The notes: generated by a model from the sequence alone, not told the origin. Shown: positions 51,073-59,619, numbered from the stretch's first letter. The stretch is 64,000 nt of DNA from Candidatus Dormiibacter inghamiae (GCA_016464825.1 JAEKNQ010000030.1:1-64000); one strand, 5' to 3'. Numbers and translations are program-made.

Positions 51073-51558
51073 ATGGCAAAGCGTGGCAACGGTCAGGGCG
51101 CGGTGTATCTCAGAGCCAACGGGCGCTGGGAAGCTCAGATCAGATTGGCGGGCGGCACCGCAGATCGGTCTACGGGAGGACTCGCAGGAGGCCCTCCGCC
51201 GGCTCCGCGAGGCTCGTTGGATGGCGGCCCATGGGTTTCCAGTCAGTTCGCGAAAAGTGACGGTTGGCCTCCTCCTCACCGGCTGGCTGGAGTTCACGCG
51301 GGAGCGAATCCGGCCGAACACGTACGAGAGCTACGAGCCCAACCTCCGGCGTCTTCTGGAGCCCCTCGGCGAGCTTCCGTTGGCCCAACTCACGGCTCCG
51401 CAGATTCGGGCTGCCTGCCGCAAGCTGCGCGAGCGGGGCCTCACGGAGTACAGCCTCCACCAAGTCCATGCCGTTCTCGACGCACACTGAGGCATGCCCT
51501 TCAGTGGGGCCTCGGCGATCTCAACCCGCAGCAGGGGGTGTGGTTGGCGGCGAGGTAG
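51073..51558 (+). pseudogene. Tyrosine integrase, N-terminal remnant with frameshifts
   Basis: The start MAKRGNGQGAVYLRANGRWE with AQIRLAG is the AP2-like arm-binding domain of phage or ICE integrases. The core-binding domain follows in another frame (EALRRLREARWMAAHGFPVS, LTGWLEFTRERIRPNTYESY, QIRAACRKLRERGLTEYSLH). The first frame resumes with HALQWGLGDLNPQQGV and stops. The catalytic domain (Arg-His-Arg-Tyr) is absent. It lies directly downstream of the tRNA-Leu remnant. Confidence 0.8.
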
Positions 51559-51699
51559 CGCAACGGAACCTGCTCGATCGCGGCCCGTTCCAGCCGCCGC
51601 GAGCTGAAGATGCCTTCGGAGTTGTGCAGAGCCAGGAGGGCTGGGGCAGGCTCTGCTGGAGGTCTCCGAGCTGACCGCGCCATTCACCATCGCCCTCAG

Positions 51700-52091
51700 C
51701 GCCTGACGTCCCGGCGCTGCCGACCGAGGTTCTCAGAGAGGCGGTCGCACGGCTTCAGCGGTGTCCGGCGGTGCTTGGGCCGGGCCCCGACGGTGGCTAC
51801 TATCTGGTCGGGCTCAGATCTGGCTACCGGCTCGAATCCCGCCGGAGAGCGTTCTTGCAGGCTCCGCTGGGTGCGCTGCCGTTCTGGCCCCATACCCAGG
51901 TCGCGCTCGGCGACCCGCCGCTGCTGCCGCCCCACCCCGACGTGGACACGCGCGATGACCTGGACTCGCTGGCTGTTCAGCTGGAGAGTGACCCGCCGCC
52001 TCGCCAGCTGTTGCCACCTGGTTGGACGGCTCGCGCCGTGAGTCGGAGCGCGCCGGTTGAGAGGGAGGGCCGGCGAAGGATACTGTCCTGA
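51700..52091 (+). pseudogene. DUF2064 / TIGR04282-type glycosyltransferase C-terminal fragment
   Basis: The segment PALPTEVLREAVARL, then VLGPGPDGGYYLVGLRSG and LLPPHPDVDTRDDLDSLAVQ, matches the second half of the small glycosyltransferase-like family known from arsenosugar and related clusters. The N-terminal half with the nucleotide-binding site is missing. The fragment begins abruptly after the integrase relic. The stop at 52089 is followed 34 bp later by the DsrE gene. Confidence 0.65.
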
Positions 52092-52125
52092 GTAGTTGTA
52101 GTGGAACACTAAACAGGAGAGCAGC

Positions 52126-52487
52126 ATGTCCAATCGCTTCTGCGTCAACCTCACACACGGAACCGATGACGTCGATCGGGCCACGGTCGGCTTCGTCGTC
52201 GCCAACGCGGCCCTGAGCGCCGGTCGGGAGACGATGATCTTCCTCACCATCGACGCCGTTCGGCTTGCCGTGCGCGGCCATGCGGACGGCGCTCAGGCCG
52301 CCGGTTTTGCCCCCTCTCAGAGCTGATCGCTGCGTTTGTCAGTGGGGGCGGCCAGCTCCTCGTCTGCCCGCCCTGTTTCAAGGCCCGGGGCCTGGACGAA
52401 ACCAGCGTGAAGACTGGGGCTGTCTTCGGCGGCGGGGCGAAGCTGGTGGAATTCCTGTCCGAGGGGGCGGCCTGCGTTTCCTACTGA
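52126..52487 (+). pseudogene. DsrE-family protein with one frameshift
   Basis: From ATG 52126 with a good AGGAGA ribosome-binding site, FCVNLTHGTDDVDRATVGFV and ANAALSAGRETMIFLTIDAV are in the first frame. After a run of five C at about 52308 the frame shifts and continues LSELIAAFVSGGGQLLVCPP, with Cys residues in VCPPCFKARGLDE, then KLVEFLSEGAACVSY to the stop at 52485. One base restores a 120-residue DsrE-like sulfur-relay protein. A sequencing indel in the C run is a real alternative to mutation. Confidence 0.8.
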
Positions 52488-53290
52488 TCGCTCAACCGCT
52501 GACGAACGCGTCGCGCAAGGCGGCCCCACACGAGCAGTCGCGCTCGGCGGGAAGGCTCGCGGCCAGTCAGGATCAGGTCACGGACCCGGTAGTTGTTCTC
52601 CACGAAAAAGCGTTCCACCTCACCTGCGGAGACAGGCTGCACGTCGGCGCGGCCCTCGAGGCCGGCGTCGTAGTCAGTGATCAAGGCGATGTTGACGTAG
52701 CACAGTTCTAGCTCCCGGGCCAGGATCGCCTCCGGATACTGGGTCATATTGATCACCTCCCAACCCGTCCTGAAAACCAGCGGCTCTCGGCGCGGGTCGA
52801 AAAGCGGGGCCCTGGATCACCACCACTGTGCCCCGGTCGTGCACTGTGACGCCCTGCTCGCGCGCGACCGTGATGGCCCGCCGGCGCAGCACCGCGCAAT
52901 AGGGATCAGCGGCGGCGACATGGGCCACCTGGGTGCCGTTGGGGTGATAGGTGTCGGCCCGGCCCCAGGTGCGGTCGACGAACTGGTCGCAGACGACGAA
53001 GTCGCCGGGCTTGACAGCCGGCTGCAGGCTGCCCGCCGCCGTCGGAGCAATGATCCGGCTCACACCCAACTTTTTCATTGCCCAAAGGTTGGCGCGGTAG
53101 TTGATGGCTGCGGGAGGGAGGTTATGCTCGGCGCCGTGGCGCGGCAAGAAGGCCACCGGGACGCCGCTCACCGCACCGAGGGCGATGGGCCCGCTGGGCA
53201 TTCCGTAGGGAGTCTGCACCTCCAAAAACTGGACCTGGTCCAGCAGACGGTAGAGTCCTGAGCCGCCGAAAACGCCGACCCCGGCTCTCT
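52481..53290 (-). pseudogene. mtnP: S-methyl-5'-thioadenosine phosphorylase, frameshifted
   Basis: MTA phosphorylase splits methylthioadenosine into adenine and methylthioribose-1-phosphate. Frame one runs from GVGVFGGSGLYRLL through LPRHGAEHNLPPAAINYRAN, ISRIIAPTAAGSLQP-like sequence and HDRGTVVVIQGP. The continuation STRAESRWF and then VINMTQYPEAILARELELCY, with ALITDYDAGLEG, are in other frames. Two single-base changes near 52750-52810, beside GGGCCCC and TTTT runs, restore it. No ATG or GTG precedes the first glycine motif. It converges on the DsrE gene. Confidence 0.8.
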
Positions 53291-53361
53291 CGAATTGGTC
53301 CCCCCCGCGGTCGGAACTATACAGTGAGGCAGGTGTCGCCTACCCCGTCAGGGCTCGGCCC

Positions 53362-53841
53362 ATGAACCGCGCAGTCGCCGTCCTGCGCATCTTCTTCGGA
53401 TTGGTCTTCCTCACCAATGGCGCCGCCAAATTGATTCCCGGCATCGCGCACCTTCCTGGCGGCTACTTCCTGATCGACTCGGAGGGGGCGCGAGGCATCA
53501 TTCAGCACAACGCGAGGCACCATCCGGTCGCCGCCTACCACGATCTGGTCTTCAACTTCCTAGTCCCCAACTGGACGTTCATCGGGCCTCTGGTCGGGTT
53601 AACGGAGGTAGCTGCCGGTCTGCTGCTGGTGTTCGGTTTCGCCTCCACGCTGGGCGCTCTGCTGGGCGCCGCCTTGACTCTGCACATCCAGTTCTCCGAC
53701 GCCAACGGCCCCTGGCTTTACGAGTACGCCGTGGAATGGGTGTCACTGCTCTGCCTCGCTTTCATGCACGCCGGGCGGACCTGGGGCCTGGACGGCCGGC
53801 TGGGTGCCTCGAACCGGCACTGGAGACGGCTCTTTGGCTGA
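53362..53841 (+). CDS. DoxX/DoxD-family membrane protein
   Basis: A 159-residue four-helix membrane protein. It starts VLRIFFGLVFLTNGAAKLIP, with later helices FIGPLVGLTEVAAGLLLVFG and a C-terminal helix around LLCLAFMHAGRTWGLDG. This pattern fits the DoxX/thiosulfate:quinone oxidoreductase small-subunit-like family, involved in membrane redox and sulfur or thiol stress. The ATG at 53362 begins right before helix 1. The AhpD-like gene follows after 42 bp on the same strand. Confidence 0.85.
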   Translation: MNRAVAVLRIFFGLVFLTNGAAKLIPGIAHLPGGYFLIDSEGARGIIQHNARHHPVAAYHDLVFNFLVPNWTFIGPLVGLTEVAAGLLLVFGFASTLGALLGAALTLHIQFSDANGPWLYEYAVEWVSLLCLAFMHAGRTWGLDGRLGASNRHWRRLFG

Positions 53842-53883
53842 TCGGATTTGCGGCGGCCCTCTCGACACAGGCAAGCTGTAGAG

Positions 53884-54381
53884 GTGAGCCAGGTTGAGCT
53901 GCTTACGGCTGAGCAGGCGCCCCTTTTGGCCCAGCCCTTCTATGCCCGTGGCGATCCCGGGCCAATCGTCCGGGCCCTGGCGCACGTGCCGGAGCTGATG
54001 GAGCCCGCGCTGAGCTTCATCGCAGCTGCCTTTGGACCGAGCCAGCTCGATTCCCGGCTGAAAGAGATCGTCGTCCTCCGCGTCTCGGCGGCCAACCGCT
54101 GCCACTACTGCATCGAGACTCACACCGGCGTCGCACAACGCATGTGCTTTTCCGCCGAGGAGATCGCGGCACTGCGGCGGGAGGCTCCGCCGCCGTCCGC
54201 CTGGGGCGACGTGGAGCATGCCCTGCTGGCCTTCTCGGATGCCCTCTCGGACCACCCGGACAAGGCCACAGCCAGCCTACGTCCACTCTTCGGCGAAGCG
54301 GAGATCGTGGAGCTGGTGACTGTTGGCTCCGCCACTATCATGCTGAACCGTTTCGCCACCTCGCTGGGCCTGCCGGCATGA
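53884..54381 (+). CDS. AhpD-like carboxymuconolactone decarboxylase-family protein
   Basis: A 165-residue alkylhydroperoxidase-fold protein. The redox motif is RCHYCIETHTGVAQR near residues 75-89 (CxxC followed by His), as in AhpD-type peroxidases. LKEIVVLRVSAAN precedes it, and AFSDALSDHPDKATASLRPL follows. GTG start at 53884 with nearby AG-rich sequence. The stop overlaps the radical SAM gene start (ATGA), implying a functional pair; AhpD-like proteins often accompany radical SAM enzymes in arsenosugar and peptide-maturation loci. Confidence 0.87.
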   Translation: MSQVELLTAEQAPLLAQPFYARGDPGPIVRALAHVPELMEPALSFIAAAFGPSQLDSRLKEIVVLRVSAANRCHYCIETHTGVAQRMCFSAEEIAALRREAPPPSAWGDVEHALLAFSDALSDHPDKATASLRPLFGEAEIVELVTVGSATIMLNRFATSLGLPA

Positions 54382-55205
54382 CGCTGCTGAGGGAGTCGGT
54401 GAAAGACCGCGGCATCGGCGGCCGCTTGTGGGTTTACGCCAACTACCACTGCAACCTACAGTGCGCCTACTGCCTGACCGAGTCGGGTCCCCTCGTGGCT
54501 CGGCGCGAGCTGTCGCCCGAGCGCCTGCAGGAACTGGCCGCCGAGGCACTGGCGGTGGGCTTCACCGCCCTCGGCGTGACCGGTGGTGAGCCATTCCTGG
54601 TGCCCGGTCTGGCTGCCGCCCTTCCGGCGCTGGCCAAGCGGATGCCCACCCTCGTGCTCAGCAACGGCACCCTCTTCACGGACCGGCTCATCGACCAACT
54701 CCGGCCGCTGGCCGGACTTGACTTCGCCATCCAAATCTCTCTCGATAGCGCGGAGCCCGACCGCAACGACGAGATGCGTGCTCCCCACAACTTCGCCAAG
54801 GTGGTGGCCGCGATCCCACGCCTGCAGGCGGCCGGGATCCGGGTGCGGATAGCGACCACCTCGGAGGGCCTGGGACATGGGGAGCTGGAGCGACTGTGCA
54901 ACCTCCACCGCTCCCTCGGTGTGCCCGACGATGACCACATCGTGCGCCCGATTGTCAGGCGCGGCCGCGCGGCGGAGCACGGCCTCGGCGCCGAAGTGGT
55001 GCGCCGGGATCTGCCCGCAGAACTGACAATCACCGCCGATGGCGCTTTCTGGAGCCCGTTCGGGCCGACGGTGCGCGGCGGCCGCCTTGACACCGACCTG
55101 CTTCTGACCCGCACCACTTCACCGCTCACGGTGCCAGTTGCAGCGATGGTTCGAGTCGCGCAGGGCACGCCGGGGAGCGAGCCCGCCGGCCTCGGCGTTG
55201 TTTGA
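54378..55205 (+). CDS. Radical SAM protein without SPASM domain
   Basis: A 275-residue radical S-adenosylmethionine enzyme. The 4Fe-4S motif is YHCNLQCAYCLTESG near residues 24-38 (CxxxCxxC). GVTGGEPFLVPGL near 63 binds SAM, and FAIQISLDSAEPDRNDEMRA marks the later beta strands. The C-terminus has only one or no extra cysteine, so auxiliary clusters are unlikely. The start overlaps the AhpD-like stop. Substrate unknown; neighbours suggest thiol, arsenic or sulfur chemistry, or peptide modification. Confidence 0.87.
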   Translation: MTLLRESVKDRGIGGRLWVYANYHCNLQCAYCLTESGPLVARRELSPERLQELAAEALAVGFTALGVTGGEPFLVPGLAAALPALAKRMPTLVLSNGTLFTDRLIDQLRPLAGLDFAIQISLDSAEPDRNDEMRAPHNFAKVVAAIPRLQAAGIRVRIATTSEGLGHGELERLCNLHRSLGVPDDDHIVRPIVRRGRAAEHGLGAEVVRRDLPAELTITADGAFWSPFGPTVRGGRLDTDLLLTRTTSPLTVPVAAMVRVAQGTPGSEPAGLGVV

Positions 55206-55518
55206 GCCTGAGGCACGGCCGCCTGGGGGGCGGCGAACGGTGGGCAGGCTCCAGAGCTAAGCATCCCGCTGGCGATCCTGGGGTCGCCCGCTTCGCCCTC
55301 TTCGGCCTCCCTTCCGTGAAGCTGCTGGAAAGCCTGGGCGTAGATCGCAGAGGCCGGCCTAACGCACCGCGTCAGATTACGTAGTGATGACGCACCCGCC
55401 CGAGGCCGCCGGTCGGGTCAGTCCGCCGCGAGGCAGCTGCCGGCCGGTCAAACCCACCGGCCGGAGCATCCGGCCGCCGTAGGCGCAGGCGAACAGGCGG
55501 CGCGGCCGACAAGGGCGG
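55206..55518. terminator. Convergent gap with strong hairpin at 55440-55464
   Basis: No gene is recognised in this 313-bp gap between convergent genes. CCGGCCGGT (55440-55448) and ACCGGCCGG (55456-55464) form a perfect 9-bp stem with a 7-nt loop. It lies 235 bp after the radical SAM stop and 55 bp from the GYD stop, so it could act as a terminator for either strand, although no U-tract follows. Confidence 0.45.
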
Positions 55519-55866
55519 TCAGCCGCCCTGGCTGAAGCCCTCGGGCGCCTTGTAGCTCTGGCCAGCGGCCATGCGCAGGGACTCGATCAATTCAGAAGGC
55601 GTCAGGAGCGCGGTGGTCCTTAATCCGCTGAGATGACCCGGGGCCCGGGCGGCGAGGCTGAAGGCGGCGGCCACCTTGTCGTCGGGGACTTCAAAGAGCA
55701 CCACGAGGTCGTGGTCACCCAATGCGTAGTAAAAGCCGTGCAAGCGACCGCCGAGGCTCTCGATGAGACTCCTCAGGCCTTCCGTCCGATCCTGCGGATT
55801 CTTCACGAACGCGGTCCAGGCCTCTTGCGTGTACGAGGCTTGAGCCAGATAAAATTTCATCTTCAC
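55519..55866 (-). CDS. GYD-domain protein
   Basis: A 115-residue small alpha-beta protein of the GYD family. It has KFYLAQASYTQEAWTAFVKN, LRSLIESLGGRLHGFYYALG and a central DHDLVVLFEVPDDKVAAAFS. The motif named in the family appears here as ALGDHD. Role unknown; members are ferredoxin-like-fold dimers. A second ATG two codons downstream is an equally good start. Single gene, convergent to the radical SAM operon. Confidence 0.85.
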   Translation of the reverse strand: MKMKFYLAQASYTQEAWTAFVKNPQDRTEGLRSLIESLGGRLHGFYYALGDHDLVVLFEVPDDKVAAAFSLAARAPGHLSGLRTTALLTPSELIESLRMAAGQSYKAPEGFSQGG

Positions 55867-56302
55867 GGTCCTCCATCTGCAACAGCGTGCCGCCGGCTCG
55901 GGTCGAAAGAATAGAACGTTATGCGGTCAAGATACCACCGGGCCGCCCGGCTAGAGGCACAAAAGATGCAGGGTCGATGGCACGTGCCGGGAGCCGCGAG
56001 ACTCGAACCACCCGGCTCAGGCGAACGTTTCGGTTCCGACGCCGCGCCTGCCATCGTCGCGGCGCTCGACGGTGTCTTGTTAGACGCACTCGTCCGCGGT
56101 CACTATGACCCGGGTCGCATTCGCGACGCGATCGTCCGAATCACGACACCAGAGCCTTTGATAGCCGCACGTCGCGCTGATCCCGGGTAGCCGAGGTGGC
56201 CCAACAGGCGATCCTGCCGCCCATACCGTTGCGCGCTTGACACTACCAAGCCATCATCGACAAGTTCTCCGTCCAAAAAGATGGCGGCTGGTGACAGCTT
56301 CC
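55867..56302 (+). other. Gene-poor stretch with possible TetR C-terminal fragment
   Basis: About 435 bp without an intact gene. Between roughly 56040 and 56150 on the plus strand, APAIVAALDGVLLDALVRGH and DPGRIRDAIVRI resemble the last helix of a TetR-type regulator, without its DNA-binding half. This is a weak similarity by eye. The rest shows nothing recognisable. Confidence 0.3.
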
Positions 56303-56671
56303 TTAACGGCACCCCGGGGTGGACGAACCGGTCTCCCGCCAGCTGTCGAAGGACTTGCCGGAGGGGAAGCCGGCCGCTCGGCGACGCATCCGGCGGGTGG
56401 CCGGGTCGACGTCGTCCACGACCGGCTGCTGGCGATGGGCTTTGCCGGCGACGGCGCGAACCTTGCCGTGCGACAGGTCGACCAGCTCCTCGATCTTCTC
56501 GGCGAAGGCGTCGACCAGCCGTGGCCGGTGCCCAGACCGGTAGGGGTCGTAGCCGGTGTCGCGCCGTTCCAGGTATTGGGCGACGGTCTTCGGGTCGCAG
56601 CTGGACAGCTCAGCCGCCGACCGGTAGCTCCGGGTGAGGTCGAACGCTTCGAGTATCTCCATGATCTCCAC
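56303..56671 (-). pseudogene. istA: IS21-family IstA remnant with internal 48-bp inversion
   Basis: From ATG 56671: MEILEAFDLTRSYRSAAELS, DPKTVAQYLERR, then RLVDAFAEKIEELVDLSHGK and VRA match the N-terminus of IstA. The expected continuation VDVVHDRLLAMGFAGD is present but on the opposite strand, at 56405-56452. The minus-strand frame then resumes with PATRRMRRRAAG. The rest of istA and istB are missing, so the element is dead. Confidence 0.7.
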
Positions 56672-56772
56672 GTGCTTCTTGGCCAGCGCTCTCCTCCGAC
56701 GTAGGCATGGACGTTGTGTGTCCTGAGTAGACTCGTTGGAAGCCGCGGCGGCGGAGAGGTACGGGAGCCTTG

Positions 56773-56851
56773 CTGTCCGCCTACGAGGAGATTTGATGGC
56801 CGTCAGCAGGGATTTCCATGTCCGCCTACGGGGAGTTTTCTACTGTCCGCC
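56773..56851. repeat. IS21-type end repeats
   Basis: Three related sequences stand upstream of istA: CTGTCCGCCTACGAGGAGAT (from 56773), TGTCCGCCTACGGGGAGTTT (from 56819) and CTGTCCGCC (56843-56851). Repeated transposase-binding motifs next to the terminus are typical of IS21-family ends. They mark the outer left end of the istA remnant. Confidence 0.55.
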
Positions 56852-57395
56852 CTCAGCTGGGTACTTGAGTCCGTGTAGCCCTAACCTGAACAGCTTCCGA
56901 GATAACGCGACAGGTGGACCTCATCGGGGGCGCATCTTCCTAGCACCATAGATCGACTCTGCCGGCGTCTTGCCGGCGCTTCGTCGTCCGGTGTGGGCAC
57001 GCTCGTAGTTGTAGTAGCCGAGGTAGTCGGCCAGGTCGCGCCGGAGGGCGGTGTAGCGGGGCACCAGGGAGCGGGCGAAGGTGGGCCGCCAACACTCCTC
57101 CAGGATCGTGCGCTGGGCCCGCTCGACCACGCCGTTCGTTTGTGGTCGCCCGGCCCGGATGAAGCGGTGTTCGGCACCGAGGTTGGCCACAGCGTTCCTG
57201 AAGTCGAAGGACCTGAACTCCTGACCGTTGTCTGTGGTGACAGCTCGCAGCTTCCAACCGGCCGCTGAGAGTTCGCGGGCGACGCGCCGGGCAAGCGCGG
57301 TGGTGAACCTGGCCGAGGGATTGCGTTCGGTGCGATGGACCTGGGCCCACATGAACGAGCTCGCCACGTCAACCGCGGTGATGCTCCTATGACTG

Positions 57396-58427
57396 TCAAG
57401 AGGCTCGAGCCGGCAGGAGTCGGAACACCTCGCGGGCCAGGTAGCGCTTAAGACAACGGATGATCTCTGGCTTGGAGAGCCCCTGGGCGGTGCGACGTGC
57501 GACGTAGGCTTTCGTGTCCTTGTCGCGATACATGCGGACTAGCACGATGAGGAAGAGGGCCCGGTTAGCCTGGCGGTCGCCACTTCGGCTTAGACGATGA
57601 CGGATCGTCTTCCCGGAGCTGGCCGGGAGCGGAGCCACGCCACAAAGGTGAGCGAACGAAGCCTCGGAACGAAGGCGGTCCGGGTTGTCGCCTGCAGCCA
57701 CTAGCAACGCGGTCGCTGTCTCGTAACCAACTCCCTGCAGAGCAACAAGATCAGGAGCCACTTCGCTGACAAGGCGCCTCATCTCCCTGTCGAGCACTTT
57801 GATTTCAGCTCCCAGTTCGACGTACCGGCGGGCAACCGAGCGAATTGCCAATCTGGCAGCAGCCGACGTGTCATCGGCCCGGGTTGCTCGCCACCGCGAG
57901 GCCCGCATCGCCAGCTGGCAACTGGTCAGGGTGCTCACCTGAGCACGCACCGGGTCGGGCGAGGTGATCAGCAGGCCGTGGAGCTGGTTTGCCGCCTGAG
58001 TCCGAGCCTTCACCGCTCCGCGTCGGGCTGTCCAGAGCAAACGGAGGCTCTCGACTCTGCCGTTAGCACCCTTAGGTTCAACTCGAACCTGCCCGGCCAA
58101 GACCGCCCGGGCAGCTCGGTCGGCGTCGAGCGTATCAGTCTTGCCGGCGATGCGCCGGCTACGCCGTTCTGGACGTTCAACTTCCAGCACCCGGACGCCT
58201 GCAGCCCTGACATACCGACTCAATCCGGCGCCATAGCTACCGGTGCCCTCAATCCCGACTGCGACGACGTCGCCGAAGCCCATGGCCCAAGTCAGCAGAC
58301 CTCGATGTCCACCGGCGCCTGTCGATACCGCCGTAGATCCAAGCGTCCGGCCCTGGCGGTCCAAAGCCACCGCGACGTTGATGTCTCTGTGTGTGTCCAC
58401 CCCAACGGTGACTTCGACTCGCTCCAT
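57396..58427 (-). CDS. IS110-family DEDD transposase
   Basis: A 343-residue recombinase. The RuvC-like DEDD domain shows TVGVDTHRDINVAV (Asp), VGIEGTGSYGAGLS (Glu) and AGKTDTLDADRAARA (Asp residues). The C-terminal Tnp_20 domain has LVALQGVGYETATALLVAAG and GVAPLPASSGKTIRHRLSRS with the catalytic serine region. ATG 58427 has an ideal AGGAGG ribosome-binding site; a longer frame starts at 58460. It appears intact. IS110 enzymes use an RNA encoded in the element to choose donor and target DNA. Confidence 0.93.
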   Translation of the reverse strand: MERVEVTVGVDTHRDINVAVALDRQGRTLGSTAVSTGAGGHRGLLTWAMGFGDVVAVGIEGTGSYGAGLSRYVRAAGVRVLEVERPERRSRRIAGKTDTLDADRAARAVLAGQVRVEPKGANGRVESLRLLWTARRGAVKARTQAANQLHGLLITSPDPVRAQVSTLTSCQLAMRASRWRATRADDTSAAARLAIRSVARRYVELGAEIKVLDREMRRLVSEVAPDLVALQGVGYETATALLVAAGDNPDRLRSEASFAHLCGVAPLPASSGKTIRHRLSRSGDRQANRALFLIVLVRMYRDKDTKAYVARRTAQGLSKPEIIRCLKRYLAREVFRLLPARAS

Positions 58428-58460
58428 CGCACCCTCCTGACGCTCCGATTCAAGGTGCAT

Positions 58461-58640
58461 CGCCCAGGCCGCGGACAGTACTGCGAGGGGTCTTACGACC
58501 AGCTCCTATCAGGTCACGCATTGGCCTGCGCGAGCAGGGGATGGGACGGCTCCGGGCCCAGTCGACAAATCACTGCAAGGACCTGAGGTCCACGTACTGC
58601 CAAGGGTCAGGCCGGGTCGAAACAGTCCCTCCCAGAGTCT
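58461..58640 (-). ncRNA. Candidate IS110 bridge RNA region
   Basis: Non-coding left end of the IS110 element. It contains TTGGCAGTAC (minus strand, 58603-58594), identical to the host flank at 58654-58645. Next come a GGACC-TCA-GGTCC hairpin (58591-58579) and TTGCAGTGAT (58578-58569), which can pair with ATCACCGCGG of the other host flank (57382-57373) at 7 of 10 positions plus two G-U. Near the transposase, 58487-58476 holds CTCGCAGTACTG, the exact reverse complement of the left junction. This guide-hairpin-guide order is what a bridge RNA needs. Transcription is not shown. Confidence 0.5.
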
Positions 58641-59445
58641 CGCAGTACTGCCAAACCTTGCCCTTGGTCCCGCTCAGGCTCCCGATGTGGAAGCAGTCGA
58701 TCTGGACCAGGTCACCCGGCTGCTCTGCTTCCAGATGGAGCTGTACAGGTCTCGGCGGCAGCTCGCGTTCTGGAGGAGCCGCGTAGCCGGCGACGAGGGC
58801 GAGCCGCCGTGGCCTGGTTCCCAAGCCGTGCCGGTGAAGCACCTTGAGTACACCAGAGGCCGAGACGCTGAGCTCTCCCAGCGGGTTCGGCTGAGCCAGC
58901 TGGGCGGCCAGGCGGCGCGGCCCGAGTCCGGGCTGAGCGAGTGCCAAGGTGATGATCTTTTGCTCGGTCCAGACCGGCAACTGGTTGGGCATCCGGGGCA
59001 AGCGCCGCTCCCGCGGCCGCAGGATTTCCAAGCCATTGCGCAATACTTGCCGGCGCCAGCGATAGTAAGTCGAGCGGTGGATTTTGAAGTCACGACAGGC
59101 CTGGCTGACGCCGACCCGCTCGACATGGGCGAAGAGAGCAACGCGGTTCAGGTAGAACCGGTCATCCTTAGTCATGGCGACCCCTCCTGAGTGGTTTGAG
59201 CACCCATAGGATGGGGTCGTCCTACGTCCTGGCGCTACCTCCCAGGTGTCGCCTGATCTTGTGAGCCGTTCACCCTAACCGGCCGGCCAGCAGGCCCGGT
59301 TGCACCCACCGCTGAGGCGTCCCGGGCACCGCTAAGGTCACCATCCGCCACTATCTGGTAAGGGGAGCTGGGATTCTCCGGATCCGGGTGAATTTGGTGG
59401 CCGCTGCCGTTGCGCGGTGACCGCCCCGTGGCTCGGGGCGCCCGG

Positions 59446-59619
59446 TCAATATTTGCTCGGCGCCTTGCAGCTGAAGGCGGTGACGAGCTGCCGGGTTCTC
59501 GCCTTGCCACATTTCGGACATGGCGGCGGCTTACCCTTCCAAGCGTCGTGCTCGCTCATCGACACGCTCACCTCGAAACGCTCGCCGCAGGACTGGCATT
59601 CACACACGTAGACCGCCAT
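59446..59619 (-). CDS. FmdB-type zinc-ribbon protein
   Basis: A 57-residue zinc ribbon: CECQSCGERFEVSVSM at the start and PPPCPKCGKARTRQLVTAFS in the middle give two Cys-x2-Cys knuckles. This matches the FmdB/CxxC_CxxC_SSSS putative regulatory family. The ATG at 59619 gives the conserved VYVCECQSCG start; the upstream in-frame codons add a non-conserved leader. Single gene between IS remnants. The 270 bp to its left (59176-59445) hold no recognisable gene. Confidence 0.8.
   Translation of the reverse strand: MAVYVCECQSCGERFEVSVSMSEHDAWKGKPPPCPKCGKARTRQLVTAFSCKAPSKY

Larger units (their letters stand above)
57385..58645 (-). mobile_element. IS110-family insertion sequence
   Basis: Borders are inferred from where the host transposase reading stops (after VWQY, about 58646) and resumes (about 57385). 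As usual for IS110 there are no clear terminal inverted repeats and no long target duplication. The transposase ends about 10 bp from the right border, and about 215 bp of non-coding sequence lies between its start and the left border. That layout (long non-coding 5' end, very short 3' end) is the IS110 group pattern. Confidence 0.8.
56921..59175 (-). mobile_element. IS481-like/rve transposase gene interrupted by an IS110 element
   Basis: The N-terminal part (59175 to about 58646) has two helix-turn-helix regions (VGVSQACRDFKIHRSTYYRW) and the first catalytic Asp in LVQIDCFHIGSLSGTKGKVW. The C-terminal part (about 57385 to 56921) resumes with ITAVDVASSFMWAQVHR, the second Asp in AVTTDNGQEFRSFDF and the Glu in RPQTNGVVERAQRTILEE. 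Joining the halves gives one complete DDE transposase of about 330 residues, so the only lesion is the IS110 insertion between them. Element ends were not identified with confidence. Confidence 0.85.

Noticed and set aside
52126-52487. Programmed frameshift in the DsrE gene
   Set aside because: The shift is at a C5 run without a slippery heptamer or clear downstream structure, and nearby genes show similar single-base lesions, so mutation or sequencing error is simpler.
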